From: Bacillota bacterium
GTDB taxonomy: Bacteria; Bacillota; Clostridia; Acetivibrionales; DSM-2933
Assembly (NCBI GenBank): GCA_030705945.1
Contig: JAUZPS010000279.1
Location: forward strand, 1-6,526
Reading direction: 5' to 3'
DNA length: 6,526 bases
The position numbers and the translations under genes are program-made. Positions 1-4,953 of this stretch are shown here, piece after piece. Every line of letters begins with the position of its first letter. Within the stretch, counting starts at the first letter, position 1. The notes beneath the pieces were generated by a model, which was given only the letters and a program-made list of their open reading frames with translations, was not told the DNA's origin and searched no databases.

Positions 1-50
1 TTAACGTTATTTTGTGATAGGCAAATGTAAAAGATTAATTGCTTTTTATA
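1..50 (+). mobile_element. Right half of 101-bp fold-back element (copy 1, cut by window edge)
   Basis: These 50 bases match the right half of the complete copy at 3441-3541 (3492-3541) with one visible difference (GTGATAGG here, GCGATAGG there). The copy ends in GCTTTTTATA at 41-50 and is followed by TA (51-52), the presumed target duplication. The window begins close to the centre of the palindrome, so the other half is outside. It runs opposite to copy 2 at 826-926. It encodes nothing and looks like a non-autonomous miniature element. Confidence 0.8.
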
Positions 51-104
51 TATATGTTTCGTGATAAACATTTTACATTAACTTTTAAAATCACGAAACA
101 TATA
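51..104. repeat. Perfect 15-bp inverted repeat abutting element copy 1
   Basis: The arm 51-65 (TATATGTTTCGTGAT) is the exact reverse complement of 90-104, around a 24-nt spacer containing ATTTTACATT. The arm begins exactly where the 101-bp element stops. The same layout, with different arm sequence, occurs beside copy 2 at 772-825. A third TCGTGAAA motif follows at 119-126. It could be an operator, a DNA cruciform or an RNA hairpin; the sequence does not decide. Confidence 0.7.
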
Positions 105-136
105 CCTTGATTTATGAATCGTGAAAAAACATATAT

Positions 137-172
137 AAAAAACAAAAACTGCGGCTCTTGTTCATGCCGCAG
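137..172 (-). terminator. Intrinsic terminator of minus-strand small RNA
   Basis: CTGCGGC (149-155) and GCCGCAG (166-172) form a 7-bp GC-rich stem with a 10-nt loop. Read on the minus strand, the stem is followed at once by TTTTTGTTTTTT (148-137), a classic U-tract. On the plus strand no U-tract follows, so the terminator works leftward. The only upstream signal for it is the minus-strand promoter at 228-256. Confidence 0.8.
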
Positions 173-221
173 ATTCCTCTATTATTTATACTAAAAATAG
201 GAGGTAAAAGTATAAGTGTAC
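137..221 (-). ncRNA. Candidate small RNA with CCUCCU (anti-Shine-Dalgarno) motif
   Basis: A minus-strand sigma-A-like promoter (228-256) predicts a start near 221, and the terminator at 172-137 predicts an end near 137, giving an RNA of about 85 nt with no plausible reading frame. Near its 5' end it carries CCUCCU (204-199), the complement of a consensus ribosome binding site. This stretch can pair imperfectly with AAUAGAGG (182-175, one bulged C), so the motif may be partly masked, followed by the terminator hairpin. Base-pairing to mRNA ribosome binding sites is an inference from the motif. I do not recognise a known RNA family. The main alternative is that promoter and terminator are chance neighbours or remnants of a lost gene. 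Confidence 0.5.
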
Positions 222-227
222 ACTATT

Positions 228-256
228 ATTATAGAATTTTATTAAAATGTAGTCAA
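228..256 (-). promoter_or_regulatory. Sigma-A-type promoter for the minus-strand small RNA
   Basis: On the minus strand the -35 box is TTGACT (256-251, 5 of 6 consensus bases) and the -10 box is TATAAT (233-228, 6 of 6), separated by exactly 17 bp (250-234). Start of transcription is predicted near 221. No minus-strand protein gene lies downstream, only the hairpin and U-tract at 172-137. Confidence 0.65.
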
Positions 257-678
257 TGTACAAATTGTAAATAAAAAGTTATTAAATAGCAAATATTTTT
301 ATTCACTTTTCACAAATTTTACAGCTTTGTTTTGTTAATTAATCCGTTCTTATTACTATCATTTATTTCCCATTTAGGTAGTATCAAAAAGAGAACTTAG
401 TAACTGGTCGTTTCAAAAACTTGATATAATGGGTTTTCGTCATATAAACTTGAACAAATACAAACTTGGACAAGGAATTTTTTGAAACGCCCTTAATTAT
501 TTTCAATTTCAATGTTTGTTTACATACAAAATAAAATATGCTAAAATTATTATAAGCAAAATCTTGTTGCTTTCATAAATCCGTTCTAATCACCAATTAA
601 ACTTTATTGTTTGTTACCACATATTTAGAAAATATTAAGATAATTCACTACAGGGCTCTATAGTTCATTTTCTATTAG
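257..678. other. AT-rich stretch without genes
   Basis: No open frame with a ribosome binding site and no recognisable protein is visible on either strand. Apart from the inverted-repeat element at 406-492, the only noted structure is a 10-base word, AATCCGTTCT, present at 341-350 and 578-587 in similar surroundings. It may be a remnant of an older repeat. Confidence 0.5.
406..492 (+). mobile_element. Small inverted-repeat element, family 2, copy A
   Basis: The ends GGTCGTTTCAAAAAC (406-420) and TTTTTTGAAACGCCC (478-492) are near-perfect inverted repeats. The interior matches copy B at 2039-2108 in the same orientation, apart from scattered changes and 16 extra bases here, which create a third AAACTTG word (AAACTTGAACAA, then AAACTTGGACAA). 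It has no coding capacity and no clear target duplication. It is a miniature element or an interspersed hairpin repeat; the mobilising enzyme is not in the window. Confidence 0.7.
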
Positions 679-762
679 ATAAGTTGCGAAAAAGATTTTA
701 CATTAAAAATGCAGTTAATACGTCTTCATTTTACTATCAAAGCTGAACTTTTCGCAACTTAT
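679..762. repeat. 14-bp perfect inverted repeat upstream of copy 2
   Basis: ATAAGTTGCGAAAA (679-692) is the exact reverse complement of TTTTCGCAACTTAT (749-762), with a 56-nt spacer. The right arm and the bases after it (GAATCAAGGTATAT) correspond to the reverse complement of 105-126 beside copy 1, where the arm core is TCGTGA instead of TTGCGA. The left arm has no counterpart near copy 1. Confidence 0.6.
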
Positions 763-771
763 GAATCAAGG

Positions 772-825
772 TATATATTTTGCAATATAAAAAATGCATG
801 TAAAATGTTTATTGCAAAATATATA
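772..825. repeat. Perfect 16-bp inverted repeat abutting element copy 2
   Basis: TATATATTTTGCAATA (772-787) is the exact reverse complement of 810-825, with a 22-nt spacer. The outer arm ends exactly where the 101-bp element begins. This is the homologue, in inverted orientation, of the hairpin at 51-104: the spacer shares ATGTAAAATGTTTAT-like sequence, yet both arms differ in step, so pairing is preserved. Confidence 0.7.
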
Positions 826-926
826 GATAAAAAGCAATTAATCTTTTACATTTGCCTATCACAAAATAACGTTAAAGCGTTCGTTATTTTGCTCCGTCAA
901 ATGTAAGATTAATAGTGCTTTTTATA
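826..926 (-). mobile_element. 101-bp fold-back element, copy 2 (complete)
   Basis: This is the reverse complement of the copy at 3441-3541, of identical length. It differs at the left terminus (GATAAAAAGC instead of TATAAAAAGC) and by an A/G change in the arm. TA flanks both ends (824-825 and 927-928). The two arms of about 45 bp pair almost throughout around a 10-nt centre. It ends only 14 bp before the ribosome binding site of the receiver gene, so it separates that gene from any older promoter or gives its mRNA a large 5' hairpin. Confidence 0.85.
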
Positions 927-950
927 TAGATCACGGAGATGGAGATAATT

Positions 951-1325
951 ATGAAGGTGCTAATTGTTGATGATGTATTGTTCATGAGAAAATTGTTGTC
1001 TGATAAATTGGTTAAGATGGGTTACGAGGTTATAGAGGCTGATAATGGCGAAGACGCAGTAATGAAATCCATAAAGGAGCAGCCTGACCTCATATTTATG
1101 GATGTTGTTATGCCAAAAATGGATGGTATTACAGCAACTAAGCTTATAAAAAATGAAATAAGCGGTAAAATAATTATATGTTCTGTCATAAGTGACAAGA
1201 ATAGGGTTGTGGAAGCAATTAAAGCCGGGGCTACCGATTATATCATAAAGCCTGTAAACGACAAACGTCTTGAGGAGACAATGACTAAATATGCAGCCCT
1301 TACTATTAATGAACTTGATTATTAA
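951..1325 (+). CDS. CheY-like stand-alone response regulator receiver
   Basis: This 124-residue protein is a single receiver (REC) domain and nothing else. Such proteins accept phosphate from a histidine kinase and signal by protein-protein contact in the cytoplasm. Visible landmarks are the acidic pair D7-D8 in LIVDD, the phospho-acceptor D51 in MDVVMPKMDG, the switch serine S78, the aromatic Y97 and the conserved K100 followed by P101. There is no DNA-binding output domain. The start at 951 is chosen because GGAG (941-944) sits 6 bases upstream; an in-frame ATG at 939 has GGAG directly abutting it, which is too close. No kinase or chemotaxis gene is near, so the partner is unknown. The 101-bp element lies just upstream and no clear promoter is visible. 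Confidence 0.93.
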   Translation: MKVLIVDDVLFMRKLLSDKLVKMGYEVIEADNGEDAVMKSIKEQPDLIFMDVVMPKMDGITATKLIKNEISGKIIICSVISDKNRVVEAIKAGATDYIIKPVNDKRLEETMTKYAALTINELDY

Positions 1326-1376
1326 TGAAAACCCATAAAAAATACGTCATTGACTGTAGACCCTATTTTGTTTTTG

Positions 1377-1385
1377 TGATATAAT
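1377..1385 (+). promoter_or_regulatory. Extended -10 promoter upstream of mrnC
   Basis: TGATATAAT combines a perfect TATAAT (1380-1385) with the TG extension. No good -35 lies at 17 bp; TTGACT at 1350-1355 is 24 bp away, too far for normal spacing. Transcription would start near 1392, giving a leader of about 70 nt before mrnC with a short stem GATTGC-AA-GCAATC (1426-1439). Confidence 0.5.
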
Positions 1386-1462
1386 GCAAATAATTTATTA
1401 TTAAAATAGTAAGGTATAGATATGAGATTGCAAGCAATCCTGTATCTTAATGAGAATAACTG

Positions 1463-1879
1463 ATGCTAATAGAATTTTTTGAAAATTTACTCAAAGACAA
1501 CAATATAAGCAACACTGACATTAAAGAATATTCCCCTCTAGTGCTGGCCTATATCGGTGATTCCGTATATGAAATTTTTATACGCACTCTTTTGGTGTCT
1601 AAAGGAAACGCTCCTGTTTACAAGCTCCATAAACAATCAGTAGCTTTTGTTAAAGCAAAAGCCCAATCAGATATACTCCACAGTATTATGAATAATTTAA
1701 CAGAAGAAGAACAGGAAATTGCGCGGAGAGGTAGAAACGCAAAATCCGGCACAATTCCAAAGAATGCCGATGTTGCTGAGTACAAATACGCCACCGGCTT
1801 TGAATCACTATTGGGTTATTTATATTTGGAAAAAAACTATGACCGGCTTATTGAAATCTTAAGAATGTCAATAAATTAG
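1463..1879 (+). CDS. mrnC: Mini-ribonuclease III (Mini-III)
   Basis: This 138-residue protein consists of a lone RNase III catalytic domain without the double-stranded RNA binding domain, the normal size for Mini-III. The family matures both ends of 23S rRNA in Firmicutes, acting as a dimer on ribosome precursors. The signature YIGDSVYE (residues 30-37) supplies catalytic D33 and E37, and E114 in ATGFESLLGYLYL is the second catalytic acid. HKQSVAFVKAKAQS (56-69) and RRGRNAK (88-94) are also typical. The ATG overlaps the stop of a possible 13-codon upstream frame (1422-1463) as TGATG. The ribosome binding site is weak (GAG near 1452-1454), which may mean coupling. In related genomes mrnC usually follows cysS, which is not in this window. 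Confidence 0.95.
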   Translation: MLIEFFENLLKDNNISNTDIKEYSPLVLAYIGDSVYEIFIRTLLVSKGNAPVYKLHKQSVAFVKAKAQSDILHSIMNNLTEEEQEIARRGRNAKSGTIPKNADVAEYKYATGFESLLGYLYLEKNYDRLIEILRMSIN

Positions 1880-1958
1880 ATTTATTGTCTATAATTATGA
1901 TATTTGTGAAAGCTTGCGGCTTTGAGGTTCACTTGTATAAATATATTAAATTTTATTA

Positions 1959-2010
1959 ATAATAATTTAATAATTTTCAATAAGATAATAATTTAATAAT
2001 TTTCAATAAA
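1959..2010. repeat. Two tandem 26-bp AT-rich units
   Basis: The unit starting ATAATAATTTAATAATTTTC occurs twice head to tail (1959-1984 and 1985-2010), differing only at the last base. It lies in the gap between mrnC and rlmB. It probably arose by local duplication; no function is evident. Confidence 0.8.
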
Positions 2011-2038
2011 ATAATATAAAAAAATAAACTGGTCAACT

Positions 2039-2108
2039 GGGCGTTTCAAAAACTTGATATAATGGGTTTTCATCATAGAAACTTGAACAAGGAATTTTTT
2101 GAAACGCC
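2039..2108 (+). mobile_element. Small inverted-repeat element, family 2, copy B
   Basis: GGGCGTTTCAAAAAC (2039-2053) and TTTTTTGAAACGCC (2095-2108) are the inverted ends. The interior is that of copy A (406-492) without its 16 extra bases, in the same orientation. Both copies contain TTGATATAATGGG, which includes an extended -10-like TGATATAAT, but no matching -35 is present. The left flank carries a short duplication, AACTGGTC then AACTGGGC (2027-2042). Confidence 0.7.
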
Positions 2109-2254
2109 TTAAATTAATCCTTTATAGGAAAGCCCTTTTTCGGTTGTTCATCGCAACGAATAAAGCTAGTTTTACAGTTCGATATCTACAAGCGAATTGG
2201 GTACTTTAATTTTAAGCAAACAAAAATATAATGAATTCGGAAGAAGATACTGAT
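2109..2254. other. Rest of the mrnC-rlmB gap
   Basis: No intact gene is visible here. In related Clostridia thyX often lies between mrnC and rlmB; I could not recognise a remnant of it in any frame. TATAAT at 2227-2232 could be the -10 for rlmB, giving a start near 2239 just ahead of the preferred ATG at 2255, but the -35 region (CTTTAA, 2204-2209) is poor. Confidence 0.4.
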
Positions 2255-3319
2255 ATGAATAATTTAAGAAACAGCAAGACTAATAATCAAACTAAAAATT
2301 TTAAAGAAAACAAGTCTGCAAGATTTGGAAAAGCATTTAATAATAACCGAACATCAAAAGAAGAAAAACCGGCAAGTTTTAGCAAAACAATAAAGGACGA
2401 GAGATCATTAAGAGAAGAGAGACCATCAAGAGAGGATAAAACTTATGGAAGGTTTGATAAATCCAACCGTTCGGATCTAAGAAGCAAACCCAACAAAGAT
2501 TTTAAGCAAAGAAACTCAATGGATTTCTCGGAAAAGCGCTTTATTAATGTTGACAACGATGAGATCCAAGACATTGCGGACAAGAATTCCGATATATTAG
2601 AGGGTAGAAATCCTGTTTTGGAAGCTTTAAAATCGGGAAGAACTATTAATAAGATTTTACTTGCAAAGGGCGATCGCGAGGGATCAATACGACAGATTGC
2701 GGCTCTTGCAAAAGATATGGGCATAACAGTTCAGGAAGTAGATAGACGGAATCTTGATAGTATATCTATTACAAAATCACATCAAGGTGTTATTGCATAT
2801 GTTTCTGTTAAGGATTATGTTGAAGTTGACGATATACTAAAAGCATCCCAGGATAAAGGTCAACCTCCTTTTATCCTCATTCTTGATGAAATAAACGATG
2901 CGCATAACTTAGGTTCTATTTTAAGAACCGCTGACGCGGTGGGCGTACACGGTGTAATAATTCCAAAGCGAAGAGCTATTGGGCTTACATCTGTTGTTGC
3001 AAAAGCCTCTGCCGGAGCAATTGAATACGTTCCTGTCGCCAGGGTCTCAAATATTTCCCAGACCATTGATTATCTGAAGAAGAATAACATATGGGTAATA
3101 GGAACAGACCAGACAGGCGAAAAAGAATTTTACAAGAGTGATTTGAAGGGCCCTGTGGCCATCGTTATTGGCAGCGAGGGCGAGGGAATGGGAAGGTTGG
3201 TAAGGGAAAAATGCGATTTTGTAGTCAATATTCCTATGATGGGAAATATTTCGTCTTTAAACGCCTCTGTAGCAGCAGCTGTCGTCATGTATGAGATTTT
3301 AAAACAAAGAGGCAAATAA
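2255..3319 (+). CDS. rlmB: 23S rRNA (guanosine-2'-O-)-methyltransferase RlmB (SpoU/TrmH family)
   Basis: From ATG 2255 the protein has 354 residues. Residues 1 to about 110 are a charged low-complexity tail rich in K, R, E, S and N, including a near-repeat RSLREERPSRE. Next comes the SpoU substrate-binding domain (about 114-185, beginning ILEGRNPVLEAL) and the knotted SPOUT methyltransferase domain (about 205-354). All three SPOUT motifs are present: NDAHNLGSILRTADAVG (214-230), IVIGSEGEGM (303-312) and IPMMGNISSLNASVA (326-340), which bind S-adenosylmethionine and supply the catalytic Arg/Asn. The family 2'-O-methylates a guanosine in the 23S rRNA peptidyl-transferase loop. GGAAGAAG (2239-2246) is spaced 8 bases from ATG 2255; an in-frame ATG at 2231 would add 8 residues but lacks a ribosome binding site. 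A family-level call (TrmH-like) is certain; the exact rRNA target is inferred. Confidence 0.93.
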   Translation: MNNLRNSKTNNQTKNFKENKSARFGKAFNNNRTSKEEKPASFSKTIKDERSLREERPSREDKTYGRFDKSNRSDLRSKPNKDFKQRNSMDFSEKRFINVDNDEIQDIADKNSDILEGRNPVLEALKSGRTINKILLAKGDREGSIRQIAALAKDMGITVQEVDRRNLDSISITKSHQGVIAYVSVKDYVEVDDILKASQDKGQPPFILILDEINDAHNLGSILRTADAVGVHGVIIPKRRAIGLTSVVAKASAGAIEYVPVARVSNISQTIDYLKKNNIWVIGTDQTGEKEFYKSDLKGPVAIVIGSEGEGMGRLVREKCDFVVNIPMMGNISSLNASVAAAVVMYEILKQRGK

Positions 3320-3325
3320 GCGCGT

Positions 3326-3869
3326 ATGGAGTATTTGCTTATTGATGGATATAATGTTATAAATGCATGGACTGATGTTTTTAATCTGCAGACTGATTCT
3401 CTTGAGGAATGTAGATTAAAACTTCAACATATGCTTTCTATATAAAAAGCACTATTAATCTTACATTTGACGGAGCAAAATAACGAACGCTTTAACGTTA
3501 TTTTGCGATAGGCAAATGTAAAAGATTAATTGCTTTTTATATAATTATCAGGGTTTTAAGAAAATCAATATTATTGTAGTTTTTGACAGTTATTTAGTTA
3601 GAAAAGGTCCTGAGAAGAAAGAATTTTTTGATAAATTAACAATTATATTCACGAAAGAACATGAAACTGCCGATAACTATATCGAAAGATTCGTATTTGA
3701 AAATAGCGAGGCTTATACTATTAGAGTTGTAACCTCCGACTATTTAGAACAAACCATAGTTCTCTCAAAGGGCGCAATAAGGATATCTCCCAGGGAACTA
3801 CTAAAGGAAATAGACTTGATAAACAGTAATGGAAGAAGAAATTACATAGGTAAAATGAAAACCTGTTAA
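3326..3869 (+). pseudogene. yacP: NYN-domain ribonuclease (YacP/Rae1-type), disrupted by a 101-bp element
   Basis: The gene starts 6 bp after the rlmB stop and encodes MEYLLIDGYNVINAW, the start of an NYN (PIN-like) nuclease with its first metal-binding Asp. After 38 codons (through 3439) the 101-bp element interrupts it, with a TAA stop at 3443-3445 inside the element. The frame resumes at 3543 and shows the rest of the family: IIVVFDSYLV, FTKEHETADNYIERFV and VVTSDYLEQTIVLSKGA. Removing 103 bp (element plus one TA) joins the halves perfectly (MLS then NYQGFKK). The rejoined frame would give 146 residues and stop at 3867-3869, shorter than the roughly 170 of B. subtilis YacP. The +1 frame from 3860 continues as NLLNINDDLELSNIL, so a second one-base lesion near the A-run at 3857-3861 is likely. 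YacP/Rae1 cleaves mRNA in the ribosomal A site. As it stands the gene should be inactive. Confidence 0.88.
3441..3541 (+). mobile_element. 101-bp fold-back element, copy 3, inserted in the yacP-like gene
   Basis: The element runs from TATAAAAAGC (3441-3450) to GCTTTTTATA (3532-3541) and is flanked by TA on both sides (3439-3440, 3542-3543). Arms 3441-3485 and 3496-3541 pair almost fully around a 10-nt centre (3486-3495), with identical blocks ATTAATCTT, ACATTTG and GCAAAATAACG. The interrupted gene proves insertion at a TA with TA duplication, the pattern of IS630/Tc1-mariner-type transposases. The element encodes no protein, so it must be mobilised in trans. Because the termini are themselves TA-rich, the exact boundary may shift by 2 bp. 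Confidence 0.92.
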
Positions 3870-3917
3870 ACATAAATGATGATCTTGAATTAAGCAATAT
3901 TTTACTGGTAACTTTGC

Positions 3918-3946
3918 TTGACAACAGCCGCTTTGCTACTTATAAT
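3918..3946 (+). promoter_or_regulatory. Perfect-consensus sigma-A promoter upstream of sigH
   Basis: TTGACA (3918-3923) and TATAAT (3941-3946) are both exact consensus and are separated by 17 bp. Transcription should start near 3953, giving an AT-rich leader of about 150 nt before the TTG start of sigH. The promoter overlaps the degraded 3' end of the yacP-like gene, so sigH expression should not depend on the upstream genes. Confidence 0.85.
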
Positions 3947-4103
3947 GTACTATGTGTCCTTATAACAAGTTTTTTAGTTAATACATCCCGCTGGATTAAT
4001 TATAAATTTTTTTCGATATTTAATTTTAATTCTTACATTTAAGGCTATATAACAAAAATAGTTTCTAATGCAGTACATTAAGGTTAGACAGGGGGGCTTC
4101 AAC

Positions 4104-4748
4104 TTGAAAACAAATGTACAAGCCGGAATTCCTAATTCCTTCAGTACGATGCTTGACGAGGAAGTAATTTTAGACGCGCGATCTGGTGACAGTATAGCCC
4201 TTGAATATCTCATCAACAAATACAGGAGCTTTGTACGCGCTAAAGCCAGAACTTATTTTTTAATCGGCGCAGACAGAGAAGACATTATTCAAGAAGGTAT
4301 GATCGGTCTTTATAAAGCTATCCGCGACTTCAGAGAGGACAAGCTTTCATCTTTCCGCGCTTTCGCCGAATTGTGCATCACAAGACAGATCATAACTGCC
4401 ATTAAAACCGCAACCCGACAAAAACACATTCCTCTCAATTCATATGTATCACTGAACAAACCAGTTTTTGACGAAGAATCTGATCGTACACTCATGGACA
4501 TGATCAGTGAAGAAAGCATCTCCGATCCTGAAGAAATGATAATAAACAGGGAAGAGTTTTCAGGCATTGAAGAGAAGATGGGTGAGATATTGAGCGGCCT
4601 CGAATGGGAAGTTCTCTCCCTTTACCTCCAAGGCAGATCCTATCAGGAAATTGCCGAGGAGTTGGATAGGCATGTTAAATCCATTGACAATGCGCTTCAG
4701 CGAGTAAAACGTAAATTGGAGAAATATCTTGAAGAAGGAAAGGTATAA
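4104..4748 (+). CDS. sigH: RNA polymerase sigma factor SigH (sigma-H/Spo0H)
   Basis: The protein has 214 residues from the chosen TTG, close to the 218 of B. subtilis sigma-H. Region 2 covers about 28-100, including ALEYLINKYRSFVRAKA and the very conserved block from ADREDIIQEGMIGLYKAI (56-73) to FAELCITRQIITAIKTATRQ, which binds core polymerase and the -10 element. Region 4 (about 153-208) ends with the helix-turn-helix SYQEIAEELDRHVKSIDNAL for -35 recognition. Sigma-H drives transition-state and early sporulation genes in spore formers. TTG 4104 is preferred because GGGGGG (4091-4096) lies 7 bases upstream. The in-frame ATG at 4068 has no ribosome binding site and would add 12 unfamiliar residues that read through the G-run. 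A strong promoter lies at 3918-3946. Confidence 0.95.
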   Translation: MKTNVQAGIPNSFSTMLDEEVILDARSGDSIALEYLINKYRSFVRAKARTYFLIGADREDIIQEGMIGLYKAIRDFREDKLSSFRAFAELCITRQIITAIKTATRQKHIPLNSYVSLNKPVFDEESDRTLMDMISEESISDPEEMIINREEFSGIEEKMGEILSGLEWEVLSLYLQGRSYQEIAEELDRHVKSIDNALQRVKRKLEKYLEEGKV

Positions 4749-4774
4749 TTCCAATATTTTGCTTAATATAATAC

Positions 4775-4803
4775 TAGACTAAATTTAAAGTATGTGTTAT
4801 AAT
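4775..4803 (+). promoter_or_regulatory. Promoter of the tRNA pair
   Basis: TAGACT (4775-4780, 4 of 6 consensus bases) and TATAAT (4798-4803) are 17 bp apart, with a TG extension before the -10 (4795-4796). The predicted start near 4810 lies about 67 nt upstream of tRNA-Gly, and a hairpin (4833-4859) intervenes. Confidence 0.6.
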
Positions 4804-4832
4804 TTTTATCGTCTCTTAAGTACATAAAGTAG

Positions 4833-4859
4833 CATTCCACTCCTTGGAATGTTATTTTT
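4833..4859 (+). terminator. Hairpin with T-run between sigH and the tRNA genes
   Basis: CATTCCA (4833-4839) pairs with TGGAATG (4845-4851) around a 5-nt loop, followed by TTATTTTT. It fits the terminator of sigH. However, it lies downstream of the tRNA promoter at 4775-4803, so it would also act on the tRNA transcript. The stem is short and the T-run is interrupted, so read-through is likely. Confidence 0.5.
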
Positions 4860-4876
4860 GATAATAAAATAACACT

Positions 4877-4947
4877 GCGGGTGTAATTCAATGGTAGAAT
4901 ATCAGCTTCCCAAGCTGACTGCGTGGGTTCGATTCCCATCACCCGCT
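4877..4947 (+). tRNA. tRNA-Gly (anticodon CCC)
   Basis: The 71-nt cloverleaf has acceptor arms GCGGGTG (4877-4883) and CACCCGC (4940-4946) with discriminator T. The anticodon arm is TCAGC-TTCCCAA-GCTGA, giving CCC, which reads GGG glycine codons. The T-arm is GTGGG-TTCGATT-CCCAT. No CCA is encoded, so it is added after transcription. It is cotranscribed with tRNA-Thr, 6 bp downstream. Confidence 0.95.
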
Positions 4948-4953
4948 TAACAT

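Noticed and set aside
199..245. AGGAGG followed by GTG and a 9-codon frame on the plus strand
   Set aside because: Spacing of 11 bases is long, the peptide (VYTIIIEFY) is tiny, and the region is better explained as the minus-strand promoter and small RNA.
709..906. 65-codon open frame
   Set aside because: It runs through the hairpins and the fold-back element, lacks a ribosome binding site and has no recognisable protein features. It is open by chance in AT-rich repeats.
939..950. Upstream ATG for the receiver gene
   Set aside because: GGAG abuts the codon with no spacing, and the extra MEII precedes the normal MKVLIVDD start of receivers.
1350..1385. TTGACT paired with TATAAT as a standard promoter for mrnC
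   Set aside because: The spacer is 24 bp, too long; only the extended -10 is retained.
1959..2010. CRISPR-like repeat
   Set aside because: Two directly adjoining units without spacers and of very low complexity; it is a simple tandem duplication.
2443..3315. Minus-strand frames inside rlmB
   Set aside because: They are antisense shadows of a well-supported gene, without ribosome binding sites or family features.
4068..4103. Upstream ATG for sigH
   Set aside because: No ribosome binding site precedes it, and the G-run that serves TTG 4104 would fall inside the coding region.
3721..4219. Minus-strand frames over the yacP remnant and sigH start
   Set aside because: They are antisense to the nuclease remnant and the sigH promoter, with no ribosome binding site or recognisable domain.
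4310..4754. Minus-strand frames inside sigH
   Set aside because: Antisense shadows of a conserved gene.
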